This document shows positions 53,978 through 60,640 of a stretch of DNA of 64,000 bases, one piece after another. Source of the stretch: Iodobacter arcticus (GTDB lineage: Bacteria; Pseudomonadota; Gammaproteobacteria; Burkholderiales; Chitinibacteraceae). Under the pieces are notes generated by a model. That model saw only the letters and a list, made by a program, of their open reading frames with translations, was not told the DNA's origin and did no database searches. Each line of letters begins with the position of its first letter. Position 1 is the first letter of the stretch. Location of the stretch: positions 62,001-126,000 of the forward strand of contig NZ_JBHTBQ010000001.1 in the NCBI RefSeq assembly GCF_042664895.1, written 5' to 3'. Position numbers and translations under genes: made by a program.

Positions 53978-54490
53978 ATGTCGATCAATAAATCGAGCTC
54001 ATGTGCAAGCGGTGAGTATCTCGTTCTTGGAGAGATGCTCAGGCGAGGATACGAATGCTATTTAGCAAACGGCCCTACTCAAAACGGGTGGGACATCGTG
54101 GTTCTTAATGAACATGGAGCAAACATAAGAATCCAGGTCAAGACTATCGATTGGCCAGAAAAAAATGCCATAAACGGCAAGCTCGACCATGGATTCGATA
54201 TTTTGATCGCTGTTCTTCTGCAACGAAATATGCCCCAAGCAAAGTATGTCATTGCTTCGCTCGATGAAATTGAACCCTATCTTTCTGCCGTGTCGACAGA
54301 CGAAAGCACCAATAGGGGAAAAAATGGCGGCAAAGAACGTACTTTGAACCTTGGAGAAAAATTCGAAACCCAAGAGGGTAAAAAAGACCTCAAAGTGGAT
54401 GAATTGGGGTGGGAGCACTTGAAACAATTGATCAATAACCTAACAACTCATTCAACCGGTCCTACGCAAAAAGCCTCGAAATCCGGTTAA
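53978..54490 (+). CDS. Cassette protein with PD-(D/E)XK nuclease-like core
   Basis: The 170-residue protein has GWDIVVLNEHGANIRIQVKT at about 37-56. There, Asp39 and the Gln-Val-Lys element 14-16 residues on fit the D...(E/Q)xK core of PD-(D/E)XK nucleases or DUF4365-type proteins. Its last 18 codons lie inside the attC site, which is common for integron cassette genes. It begins 12 bases after the GTTAGGT core. Function not recognised; a restriction or repair role is inference. Confidence 0.65.
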   Translation: MSINKSSSCASGEYLVLGEMLRRGYECYLANGPTQNGWDIVVLNEHGANIRIQVKTIDWPEKNAINGKLDHGFDILIAVLLQRNMPQAKYVIASLDEIEPYLSAVSTDESTNRGKNGGKERTLNLGEKFETQEGKKDLKVDELGWEHLKQLINNLTTHSTGPTQKASKSG

Positions 54491-54504
54491 TTAAGACGTT
54501 ATGC
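54438..54504 (+). other. attC recombination site (integron cassette)
   Basis: The 67-base site runs from ACCTAAC (R'' type RYYYAAC, 54438-54444) to GTTATGC (R' type GTTRRRY, 54498-54504). The inner arms TTCAACCGG and CCGGTTAA pair, so the site folds as an imperfect cruciform with unpaired bases, as attC sites do. It separates two genes that start shortly after core sites. Confidence 0.85.
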
Positions 54505-54517
54505 GAAAGGAGTAAAT

Positions 54518-55366
54518 ATGGATTTCGTAGTAATCGATGTAGAAACCGCCAATCCAGATTTGGGAAGTATCTGCCAAATTGGCGTTGCAATTTTTTCTGG
54601 AAGTAAATTTTTAGAGTCATGGTCATCGCTGGTGAATCCAGAGGATTACTTCGATGACTTCAATGTTTCAGTGCATGGAATAACTGAGGCAATGGTTTCA
54701 TCCGCACCTACTTGGCCAGAAATTCATGCACGCCTAAAACTCAACTATACAAACATTATCGTTGCTAGCCATACGCCATTCGACAGAACTGCAATTCGTA
54801 GAGCCTGTGAAAAAAATGGAGCAGAGCCATTTGAATGTCGGTGGCTAGATACTGCAAGAGTTGTTCGGCGCACTTGGCCTGAGTTCTCAAAATCTGGTTA
54901 TGGCCTTTCAAATCTTTCTAAGCATTTTGGTATTGCATTCAAGCATCATGATGCCGAAGAAGATGCGCGTCTTGCAGGTGAAATACTTATATTAGCAATT
55001 AAAGAAAGTGAAACAAGCGCTTCTGAGTGGTGTACGCGGGCATTGAAGTCTTCTGCTGTGGCAAAGTCTTATACTGCTGTAGAGGCAAATCCAGAGGGGC
55101 CACTGTTTGGGAATGTTGTCGTATTTACAGGGGCACTTTCAATACCACGTCAAGAAGCCGCAAGGCTTGCTGCTTTTTCTGGTTGTGAAGTTGGCGCGGG
55201 AGTCACTAAGCACACATCTTTACTTGTTGTTGGAGATCAAGATATTCGGGCATTGGCTGGTGCAGAAAAAAGCTCTAAGCATAGAAAAGCAGAAGAGCTT
55301 ATGGGGAAAGGTCAGGCAATTCGAATAATTGGAGAAAGTGATTTTGAGCGCTTAATAAGCGGCTAA
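54518..55366 (+). CDS. DEDDh exonuclease fused to a BRCT domain
   Basis: The 282-residue protein begins FVVIDVETANPDLGSICQIG with the DxE of DnaQ-like exonucleases. It continues with SHTPFDRTAI (second Asp) and HDAEEDARLAG (His and last Asp), so all DEDDh residues are present. Residues about 196-280 form a BRCT domain (LFGNVVVFTGALSIPRQEAA, VTKHTSLLVVGDQD). It would degrade DNA or RNA 3' to 5' with targeting by the BRCT domain. GAAAGGAGTAAAT precedes ATG 54518, 13 bases after the attC core. No attC follows; a MITE starts 8 bases after the stop codon. Confidence 0.88.
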   Translation: MDFVVIDVETANPDLGSICQIGVAIFSGSKFLESWSSLVNPEDYFDDFNVSVHGITEAMVSSAPTWPEIHARLKLNYTNIIVASHTPFDRTAIRRACEKNGAEPFECRWLDTARVVRRTWPEFSKSGYGLSNLSKHFGIAFKHHDAEEDARLAGEILILAIKESETSASEWCTRALKSSAVAKSYTAVEANPEGPLFGNVVVFTGALSIPRQEAARLAAFSGCEVGAGVTKHTSLLVVGDQDIRALAGAEKSSKHRKAEELMGKGQAIRIIGESDFERLISG

Positions 55367-55373
55367 AAAACCC

Positions 55374-55472
55374 ATAGGGTCAGGTCTTACATTTGACATG
55401 AGCAATCAATTTAACTTGTTTTGCAAACCACTATAAGTTTTATTTGACGCAAAAGTAATGCCTGACCCCATT
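55374..55472. mobile_element. MITE-like repeat, GGGTCAGG type, copy 1
   Basis: ATAGGGTCAGGTCTTACATT at the left and GCCTGACCCCAT at the right form terminal inverted repeats around about 70 bases (TTTGCAAACCACTATAA). The second copy is at 56158-56257. The two copies bracket the duplicated ecotin segment. Confidence 0.8.
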
Positions 55473-55479
55473 ACTTTCT

Positions 55480-55547
55480 AGGGCTTGCCTATTACTCTGC
55501 AAAGACTTAAAGCGCAGGCAGAAGGCACTCAGGTTGCGAATGTTTAG
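55480..55547 (+). pseudogene. 3' remnant of a duplicated SRPBCC gene
   Basis: Codons reading GLPITLQRLKAQAEGTQVAN then a valine and TAG at 55545-55547 correspond to the last 22 codons of the SRPBCC gene at 59437-59868. Only the 3' end remains, starting right after the MITE. Confidence 0.85.
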
Positions 55548-55581
55548 TTGTGCAATAGGAATGTGATAAGTGATGGTAATT

Positions 55582-55630
55582 AAAAAAGGCGGTGCTAACT
55601 TAATATTTAATTGAGCCAGCATCGCCTTTT
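55582..55630 (-). terminator. Terminator of the ecotin paralog 1 gene
   Basis: AAAAAAGGCGGTGCT and AGCATCGCCTTTTT flank a loop of about 20 bases. The same structure follows the other ecotin gene at 60114-60153. Confidence 0.85.
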
Positions 55631-55642
55631 TAAATCGATTAA

Positions 55643-56110
55643 TTAACCATTTTTTGCAGTTTGGGTTTTTTCTTTAGCAGACCAAATACGGTAGCGTAAT
55701 TCAACGCCTTCGGGTAAATAAACCACCATAGGCAATTTATCGTTATAGCGGTATAGCTCTTCAGAATAGACGCTCACAAAAGCTTGTTTTTTCGGCGCAT
55801 TCGGTGGGCATCCCATCATGGTGCTCATGCCCGGCTCAATTTGTGGCAATACCCAATAATCATATCCCCAGCCCTGAGCCGTTTCTTTTTTTAGCTGTCC
55901 GCCCAAATTTCTGGTATTGCAATCTACTTCCATCATTTTGCCAGGCAATAGCTGCACCCGATAAAGTTCTGGATTTTTTACTTTAGGCAGCTGGATTACT
56001 TTACGCACAAAGCCTGCTTCTGGGGCAGGAAAGGCTTTCATTGGGTCTGGGCTTGCAGCAAAGGTGCTGGCGCAAGTAATGGCGGTAAGGATGGCTAGTT
56101 TAATTTTCAT
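55643..56110 (-). CDS. eco: Ecotin paralog 1, periplasmic serine protease inhibitor
   Basis: The 155-residue precursor has a signal peptide (MKIKLAILTAITCASTFA). The ecotin body is clear: VIQLPKVKNPELYRVQLLPG, EVDCNTRNLGGQL, GWGYDYWVLP, the reactive loop STMMGC with the usual P1 Met, and KLPMVVYLPEGVELRYRIW. The two cysteines of the loop-holding disulfide are kept. Ecotin blocks trypsin-like proteases in a dimeric form. It is a close paralog of the gene at 60164-60640 and lies in a duplicated segment. Confidence 0.93.
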   Translation of the reverse strand: MKIKLAILTAITCASTFAASPDPMKAFPAPEAGFVRKVIQLPKVKNPELYRVQLLPGKMMEVDCNTRNLGGQLKKETAQGWGYDYWVLPQIEPGMSTMMGCPPNAPKKQAFVSVYSEELYRYNDKLPMVVYLPEGVELRYRIWSAKEKTQTAKNG

Positions 56111-56157
56111 TTAATCTTCCTTAATAGTTTATTGATGCAATTTTTATGAAAAAACCT

Positions 56158-56257
56158 ATAGGGTCAGGTCTTACATTTGACATGAGCAATAAATTTAACT
56201 TGCTTTGCAAACCACTATAAATTTTATCTGATGCAAAATCTAAGACCTGACCCCATT
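56158..56257. mobile_element. MITE-like repeat, GGGTCAGG type, copy 2
   Basis: TAGGGTCAGGTCTTACATTT and TCTAAGACCTGACCCCATTA are terminal inverted repeats, more complete than in copy 1. The right end abuts the truncated cobA copy, so the duplication break or a deletion lies at this element. Confidence 0.82.
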
Positions 56258-56265
56258 ACTTCACG

Positions 56266-56722
56266 CGCAGGGGAAGAGATCAGCTTTCTACAAGCCGCTG
56301 GGGTCCGCGTTGAAATCATCAACGGCATCAGCTCCGGCCTTGCCGCCGCGGCATCGCTTGGCATCTCGCTTACCCACCGCGAACACTGCCAAGGCGTCAC
56401 CTTTGTCACCGCCCACGCCCAAGACCACAGCGAGCCAAACTGGCAAGCACTCGCCCAAACCGGCACTACGTTAGTGATCTATATGGGAATGAGCCGCATC
56501 GCCCAAGTCACCGCCGGTCTACTCAAAACCCTAGGCCCCAACACCCCCGCCGCCGTAGTCCAATGGGCCAGCACCCACGCCGAGCACCGCTTAATTAGCA
56601 CCTTGAAGCATTTGGCATTGGATGCACAGGCTGCTCAAATGGGCAGCCCGGCGATTATTTTAGTGGGCGAGGCGATTGGAGAGGCTAGGGTTGGTGTATT
56701 GGATGAGGCTGTTGCGGCGTGA
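56266..56722 (+). pseudogene. Truncated second cobA (3' three-fifths)
   Basis: From GGGGAAGAGATCAGC on, the sequence follows cobA 53256-53708 nearly base for base. It codes residues about 98-247 without frameshift (GEEISFLQAAGV, GISSGLAAAASLG, VIYMGM). It lacks the SAM-binding N-terminus (GAGPGD), so it cannot be a working methyltransferase. Differences from cobA are few, which points to a recent duplication. Confidence 0.93.
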
Positions 56723-56759
56723 TGTGAGAAGTAGCTGACGGTGATGAACGAGTAAATTC

Positions 56760-57000
56760 CGTATGATTTGTAAGTTTTTTTTGGTTTTTTGTAAAAATAA
56801 ACTGTAAATAAATCCAATCTAGCTGACAAAATTTATGGGTAGTAACGCAAAACCTCACTATTTCGGGTGTAGTATGACGGCATAAAATACATCAGGCCAC
56901 CCCAGCATCTCTGCTGGGAGTGGCTTTTTATACTCCAGCGAGGGTATTTTCCGCCATTTTAGGGTATTTATATCTTGTTAGGCCTTTTGAAGCTTTATTT
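56760..57000 (+). other. Leader 2: second copy of the cobA 3' flank with core site
   Basis: It is similar to 53747-53977 throughout, including TTTTTGTAAAAATAAA, CTGACAAAATTTATGGGTA, GTGTAGTATGACGGCATAAA and the TATATCTTGTTAGG end. The core GTTAGGC is at 56977-56983, after which the sequence differs from copy 1, as expected if different cassettes were joined at the same site. Confidence 0.7.
56895..56929 (+). terminator. Terminator in leader 2
   Basis: GGCCACCCCAGC-ATCTCT-GCTGGGAGTGGC with T5 is a near-perfect 11-base-pair stem. Confidence 0.85.
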
Positions 57001-57028
57001 ACACCACTCGCGCAAGAAAGAGATAGTC

Positions 57029-57472
57029 ATGTTTGGTTTTTTTGGAAAAAAGAAGAGGTCCCCTCTCGACGCTGTGTTCGATGCCTTGGATAAACAGAGT
57101 GTCAAGTCACTAGGAAGCGTTGCGAATGTTCTGGTTACTCAACTACTCCATTGTCGAACTCGGCCGGCTGAGCTTCAAAGCAAATTTGTGCGAGGCTACC
57201 TATTCGGTTTCTTTGACGCAGCCCTACAAAGACTTGGCCTTCCCTATAGATCCGAGCAAGATGCAATTCTTAGGATCATTGCAGGCCACTCATTTGTTTT
57301 TCACGATCAAAACATTGATGCCATTCAATACGTGAAAGACTCTGTCAACCTACAAGATGATCCGACTTACAAAGCCGCTCATCAGAAGGGTGTTGATGAA
57401 CTGTTTGAGTGCTTCGGAGCTGAAGAAAGACAGCCTTTGGGTCTGATTAAGTACTTCACGGAGCTTGATTGA
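57029..57472 (+). CDS. Hypothetical cassette protein
   Basis: The 147-residue protein starts MFGFFGKKKRSPLDAVFDAL and is mostly alpha-helical with no membrane segment or catalytic motif that I recognise. ATG 57029 follows GAAAGAGATAGTC, 45 bases after the GTTAGGC core of leader 2. The frame back to 56975 reads through the core site and is not preferred. Codon use and context suggest acquired DNA. Downstream (57473-57592) is an inverted repeat GGTGGGT...ACCCACC but no clear attC. Confidence 0.6.
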   Translation: MFGFFGKKKRSPLDAVFDALDKQSVKSLGSVANVLVTQLLHCRTRPAELQSKFVRGYLFGFFDAALQRLGLPYRSEQDAILRIIAGHSFVFHDQNIDAIQYVKDSVNLQDDPTYKAAHQKGVDELFECFGAEERQPLGLIKYFTELD

Positions 57473-57592
57473 AAGCCAAATGGACTACTTAGCAGGTGGG
57501 TCCACTACCCCCGCGCACCAGCCTAAAAAAGCGGTAGGTTTTAAGCCTCCAGCGGCAATCAGAAACCCACCAAACAAAGACAAGGCACGACG

Positions 57593-57862
57593 ATGGAATT
57601 AGTAATTTTCGCGACTATTGTAATCTTTATTGCATTTTTCTTCCTGATGAAGCGAGGAACAAAGGCTGTTCAGGCTTACGTTTATCTCGCAGCGCGAAGC
57701 GAAGGGAAGAGTGAGTTTGACGCCAACGATATAGCATCGCGAATCGACACGCATAGCGCTGGCCATCTAAATCAAGCAATGTTGGTCTTCTGCAAGCACT
57801 GTTACGGCGAGGGCCAGTTAGCAATGATATCCAGCGCTAGGCTTGATGGCTTTCGCAAGTAA
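57593..57862 (+). CDS. Small membrane protein, hypothetical
   Basis: The 89-residue protein has one N-terminal membrane helix (LVIFATIVIFIAFFFLM, residues 3-19) and a soluble tail (AYVYLAARSEGKSEFDANDI) with two cysteines in FCKHCYGEG. No family is recognised. It may share a cassette with the gene before it, as no core site lies between them. Confidence 0.55.
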   Translation: MELVIFATIVIFIAFFFLMKRGTKAVQAYVYLAARSEGKSEFDANDIASRIDTHSAGHLNQAMLVFCKHCYGEGQLAMISSARLDGFRK

Positions 57863-57873
57863 TAGCTTTGTAG

Positions 57874-57995
57874 GGCGGGTTAGTTGTATCAACCCGCGCT
57901 GAGTGATATTGCCAACTATGAATACCAACTTAATTTCCGCTCAGCTTTCCATCCCTGAATCGCGGGTTACGCCTGCGGCTAACCTGCCCAGGGAT
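57874..57995. repeat. GTAGGGCG...GCGGGTTA large REP-like element, copy A
   Basis: It starts GTAGGGCGGGTTAGTTGTAT and CAACCCGC, has GCTGAG/CTCAGC inner arms, and ends TCGCGGGTTACGCCTGCGGC and TAACCTGCCC. The outer ends are complementary. A second copy is at 58900-59027. Copy A sits just before the attC at 58011-58092. Confidence 0.75.
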
Positions 57996-58010
57996 TGGAC
58001 AGCCGCTTCA

Positions 58011-58092
58011 AGTCGCAGTTTTGTGGTTTTGCTGCGCTAAAGTAGTTCATAAAATCACAACTTAAAAACTGCCGTTTAATTCGGCGTTAGGT
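58011..58092 (+). other. Probable attC site with degraded left core
   Basis: The right end TTAATTCGGCGTTAGGT has a proper GTTAGGT core (58086-58092). The arms GCCGCTTCAAGTCGCAGT and ACTGCCGTTTAATTCGGC pair imperfectly. The left RYYYAAC core is not clear (GATTGGAC in its place), perhaps damaged by the REP-like insertion. A cassette gene begins 15 bases further on. Confidence 0.6.
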
Positions 58093-58107
58093 ACTAGAGG
58101 AAATTTT

Positions 58108-58884
58108 GTGTTGCCCGAAAAAATAATTGAATGGCTTAATAAAACAGGCTTTCCACTTGAAATGGAAGCAGCATCTGCTTTTCGTAACGCAGGATTTGAT
58201 GTTCGTCAATCAGCTACATTCCGCGATTCACAGTCCGATAAAGGACGTGAAATTGATGTAATAGCGGAAGATCCAGATTTTATAGGTGTCATAGAAGTTT
58301 CTTTTGTCATTGAGTGTAAGTCGTCTTCCAAGCCTTGGGTTGTATTTACATCTGATGATGCTCTGTCTAATTACAATAGACTATCCGCTTTTGGTGTCAC
58401 ATCCAGTGCGGCTCGAGAAGTCCTTGCCAATAGATTTATTGATCTTCCCTTGCTTGGCCCTTATATAAAGAGGCCGCAGCGAGGTGGCTACGGTTTCCGC
58501 CAAGCCTTGGGAAATGAGTCTGATCCAGCCTATACCGCCGCCATTGGCGCCTTAAAGGCCTGTCATGGCGTAGCGCAGGATCGTTCTTCGTCCACAATTC
58601 CCCGTTTTGCATTTGCATTTCCAGTTGTCGTTATAGATTCCCCTCTATTCGAGTGCTCCAGAAAGGAGTGTGGTGAGTTAGAGCTTACTGAGGTAACAAA
58701 CAGCGAATTCCTGTTTTCCGCACATATTCCAGATCACATCGGTTGCTGCATTAAGGTAATCACAAAAGAACATCTTCCCTCCTTCGCAAATTGGGCAAAA
58801 AATCTTGCAAATACAATTCGAGAAGAACTAAAGAATGAAGAGGCTAATGTTCTCAAGCGCATCAGAGGTGTTACAGACACCTAA
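58108..58884 (+). CDS. Cassette protein with PD-(D/E)XK restriction-nuclease-like domain
   Basis: The 258-residue protein has EMEAASAFRNAGFDVRQSAT near 18-37, then GREIDVIAEDP with Asp50 and VSFVIECKSSSKPW with Glu-Cys-Lys at 70-72. This is the full D-x(n)-E-x-K core of Mrr/type II-like endonucleases. The rest shows no other motif. GTG 58108 follows CTAGAGGAAATTTT. A DNA-cleaving defence role is inference. The stop codon overlaps a new R''-type core (ACCTAAC). Confidence 0.72.
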   Translation: MLPEKIIEWLNKTGFPLEMEAASAFRNAGFDVRQSATFRDSQSDKGREIDVIAEDPDFIGVIEVSFVIECKSSSKPWVVFTSDDALSNYNRLSAFGVTSSAAREVLANRFIDLPLLGPYIKRPQRGGYGFRQALGNESDPAYTAAIGALKACHGVAQDRSSSTIPRFAFAFPVVVIDSPLFECSRKECGELELTEVTNSEFLFSAHIPDHIGCCIKVITKEHLPSFANWAKNLANTIREELKNEEANVLKRIRGVTDT

Positions 58885-59027
58885 CAAAGCCCTTTAGCCC
58901 TGTAGGGCGTGCGTTTATCAACCCAGCATGAGCCATGCTGTCAATCACAAACCACCTGCTCGATTACTACTCAGCCTGCATGTCTGAATCGCGGGTTAGG
59001 TCTGCGGCTAGCCCGCTCTGCAGGGCT
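58879..59027 (+). repeat. attC left half interrupted by REP-like element copy B
   Basis: ACCTAACAAAGCCC at 58879 is a good RYYYAAC core at the end of the cassette gene. It is followed at about 58900 by the large REP-like element (TGTAGGGCGTGCGTTTATCA ... TCGCGGGTTAGGTCTGCGGC). The word GTTAGGT at 58995-59001 lies in the REP-like part, so I do not count it as the attC right core. Confidence 0.55.
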
Positions 59028-59262
59028 TTTTAGTGCCTTCGGCACGTTGGTTTAGGTGCGGGAGTCCCCCGCGTGGGACTCATTTTCTTGAACGGCCAGA
59101 AATCCTAGTACGCAAAGAAGGGCGCCCCGACCAGCACGAACCCCCTCTCTGCGGACAGCGGTGGCTGCGGAACTCGCTTCGCTCAAATAGTCCTCGCCGA
59201 AATCCCGCCCGCTTGTTCCTCGTGTCGCGGCTTCAAGGGGATTTTTAAGCCTCATGCGATGA
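59028..59262 (+). repeat. Large dispersed repeat, copy 4
   Basis: TTTTTAGTGCCTTCGGCACG, TTCTTGAACGGCCAGAAATC, GCGCCCCGACCAGCACGAAC and GCTTCAAGGGG are in the same order as in the other copies. It has small insertions (TCCTAGTACG) that make it more decayed. Confidence 0.85.
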
Positions 59263-59317
59263 GCCAAGAAATCAACTGGCTTAACTTTTTCGCAATAGAA
59301 TACCCAATAAATTAATA

Positions 59318-59409
59318 CATTAAACTGACAAATTTCTGGCATTTACCTCAATGCTTGGGTGTAGTATGTTGTCATAAATTGGGTTGCCCTTTGCAATCTG
59401 TGGGCGTGT
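59318..59409 (+). other. Leader 3: partial third copy of the leader upstream of the SRPBCC gene
   Basis: ACTGACAAATTTCTGGCATT and CTTGGGTGTAGTATGTTGTC ATAAAT repeat the conserved middle of leaders 1 and 2. The terminator part is changed (GCCCTTTGCAATCTGTGGGC) and the core site is replaced by GTTAACT (59418). It may be the ancestral, uninterrupted form. Confidence 0.5.
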
Positions 59410-59436
59410 ATGTCTGCTGTTAACTTGGAAAAAGCT

Positions 59437-59868
59437 ATGAATATCGTAGAGAAGCAAGTTGTGATTGCCGCTGCACCTGAAACGATTTTTCGTATTTACC
59501 AAGATGTTGATAATTGGAAGGGCTGGGATCCGGATACGAAGGCCTCTTCATTAAAAAAGGGCTTAACGCTTGGCTCTAAAGGCAGTTTGACGCCCACCAA
59601 GGGCAATACTGTGCCTATGGAAGTGACGGCTATTCAGCTAAACCGTAATTTTACGGTAACCAGCAAGACCTTCTTGTTTCGCATGGATTTTGATCATGAG
59701 CTGGAGGCTGTGGAGGGCGGTACCAGAGTGGTGCACCGTGTGACGTTTGCCGGGCTGCTGAAACCACTCTTAATCAGAATGCTTGCCCCGCTGGTGGATA
59801 AGGGCCTGCCTATTACCCTGCAAAGACTTAAAGCACAGGCAGAAGGCGCTCAGGCTGCGAATATTTAA
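59437..59868 (+). CDS. SRPBCC family protein (polyketide cyclase/START-like)
   Basis: The 143-residue protein reads MNIVEKQVVIAAAPETIFRI, then DVDNWKGWDPDTKASSL, FRMDFDHELEAVEGGTRVVH and a C-terminal helix LVDKGLPITLQRLKAQAEG. This is the usual helix-grip fold layout for binding a hydrophobic ligand. ATG 59437 after TTGGAAAAAGCT is preferred; ATG 59410 would add nine residues. It pairs with the converging ecotin gene, and the 3' end of both is duplicated at 55480-56110. Confidence 0.85.
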   Translation: MNIVEKQVVIAAAPETIFRIYQDVDNWKGWDPDTKASSLKKGLTLGSKGSLTPTKGNTVPMEVTAIQLNRNFTVTSKTFLFRMDFDHELEAVEGGTRVVHRVTFAGLLKPLLIRMLAPLVDKGLPITLQRLKAQAEGAQAANI

Positions 59869-59969
59869 TAAGTATTCAATATTTGTAGGGTGGGTCAATT
59901 TGATGTTGTATTAGCAAGCAATAAGCCATGACCTGATTATGCCGCTTGCTCAACAACATTATAAATATC

Positions 59970-60029
59970 GTAGGGCGGGTACAACTCACGTATTTATGCG
60001 GCATCGCTCGCGGGTTTCACCCGCCCTAC
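59970..60029. repeat. Inverted REP pair
   Basis: GTAGGGCGGGTACAACTCAC (decayed) and a perfect mirrored copy GCGGGT-TTC-ACCCGC CCTAC lie between the SRPBCC and ecotin genes. They are absent from the duplicated copy at 55548-55582, so they were inserted after the duplication or lost from the copy. Confidence 0.85.
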
Positions 60030-60113
60030 GAAATCATTTCGCTTAAGTTGATAAGCTTGGCAATAGTGCTGTTTATTTTTTTGGTATTAGCAATGATATA
60101 AATGCTGGGGATT

Positions 60114-60153
60114 AAAAAAGGCGATGCTTGCATTGAGCTGCATCGCCTTTTTT
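60114..60153 (-). terminator. Terminator of the ecotin gene
   Basis: AAAAAAGGCGATGC and GCATCGCCTTTTTT form a 12-14-base-pair stem with runs on both sides. It also serves the converging SRPBCC gene. Confidence 0.92.
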
Positions 60154-60163
60154 AATATTTTAA

Positions 60164-60640
60164 TTAACCATTTACTGCAGTTTTGGTTTTATCTTTAGCA
60201 GACCAAATACGGTAGCGTAATTCAATGCCTTCAGGTAAATAAACAACCATGGGCAATTTATAGTTATAGCGGTGCAGCTCTTCTGAATAAACGCTAACAA
60301 AAGCTTGTTTTTTAGGCGCATTAGGATCGCATGCCATCATGGTGCTGATGCCCGGCTGAATTTGTGGCAATACCCAATAATCATACCCCCAGCCTTGAGC
60401 AGTTTCTTTTTTTAACTGGCCGCCCAAACTTCTGGTATTGCAATCCACTTCCATCATCTTGCCTGGCAATAACTGCACCCGATAAAGTTCTGGATTTTTA
60501 ACTTTAGGTAGCTGAATCACTTTGCGAACAAAGCCCGCTTCTGGCGCAGGAAAGGGTTTCATTGGATCTGGGCTTGCGGCAAAAGTGCTGGCGCAGGTAA
60601 GGGTGGTAAGGGTGGTAAGGATGGCAAGTTTGATTTTCAT
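60164..60640 (-). CDS. eco: Ecotin, periplasmic serine protease inhibitor
   Basis: The 158-residue precursor has a signal peptide (MKIKLAILTTLTTLTCASTF). The ecotin fold shows VIQLPKVKNPELYRVQLLPG, EVDCNTRSLGGQLKKET, GWGYDYWVLPQI, the reactive loop STMMAC (identical to E. coli ecotin around P1 Met84) and KLPMVVYLPEGIELRYRIW. It protects against trypsin-, chymotrypsin- and elastase-like proteases. The paralog at 55643 differs mainly in the signal peptide and in MMGCPP versus MMACDP after the loop. Confidence 0.95.
   Translation of the reverse strand: MKIKLAILTTLTTLTCASTFAASPDPMKPFPAPEAGFVRKVIQLPKVKNPELYRVQLLPGKMMEVDCNTRSLGGQLKKETAQGWGYDYWVLPQIQPGISTMMACDPNAPKKQAFVSVYSEELHRYNYKLPMVVYLPEGIELRYRIWSAKDKTKTAVNG

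Noticed and set aside
58995..59001. GTTAGGT as the right core of a third attC
   Set aside because: The word lies in the REP-like element and its arms do not pair with the left half-site at 58879; its match to the core is probably chance.
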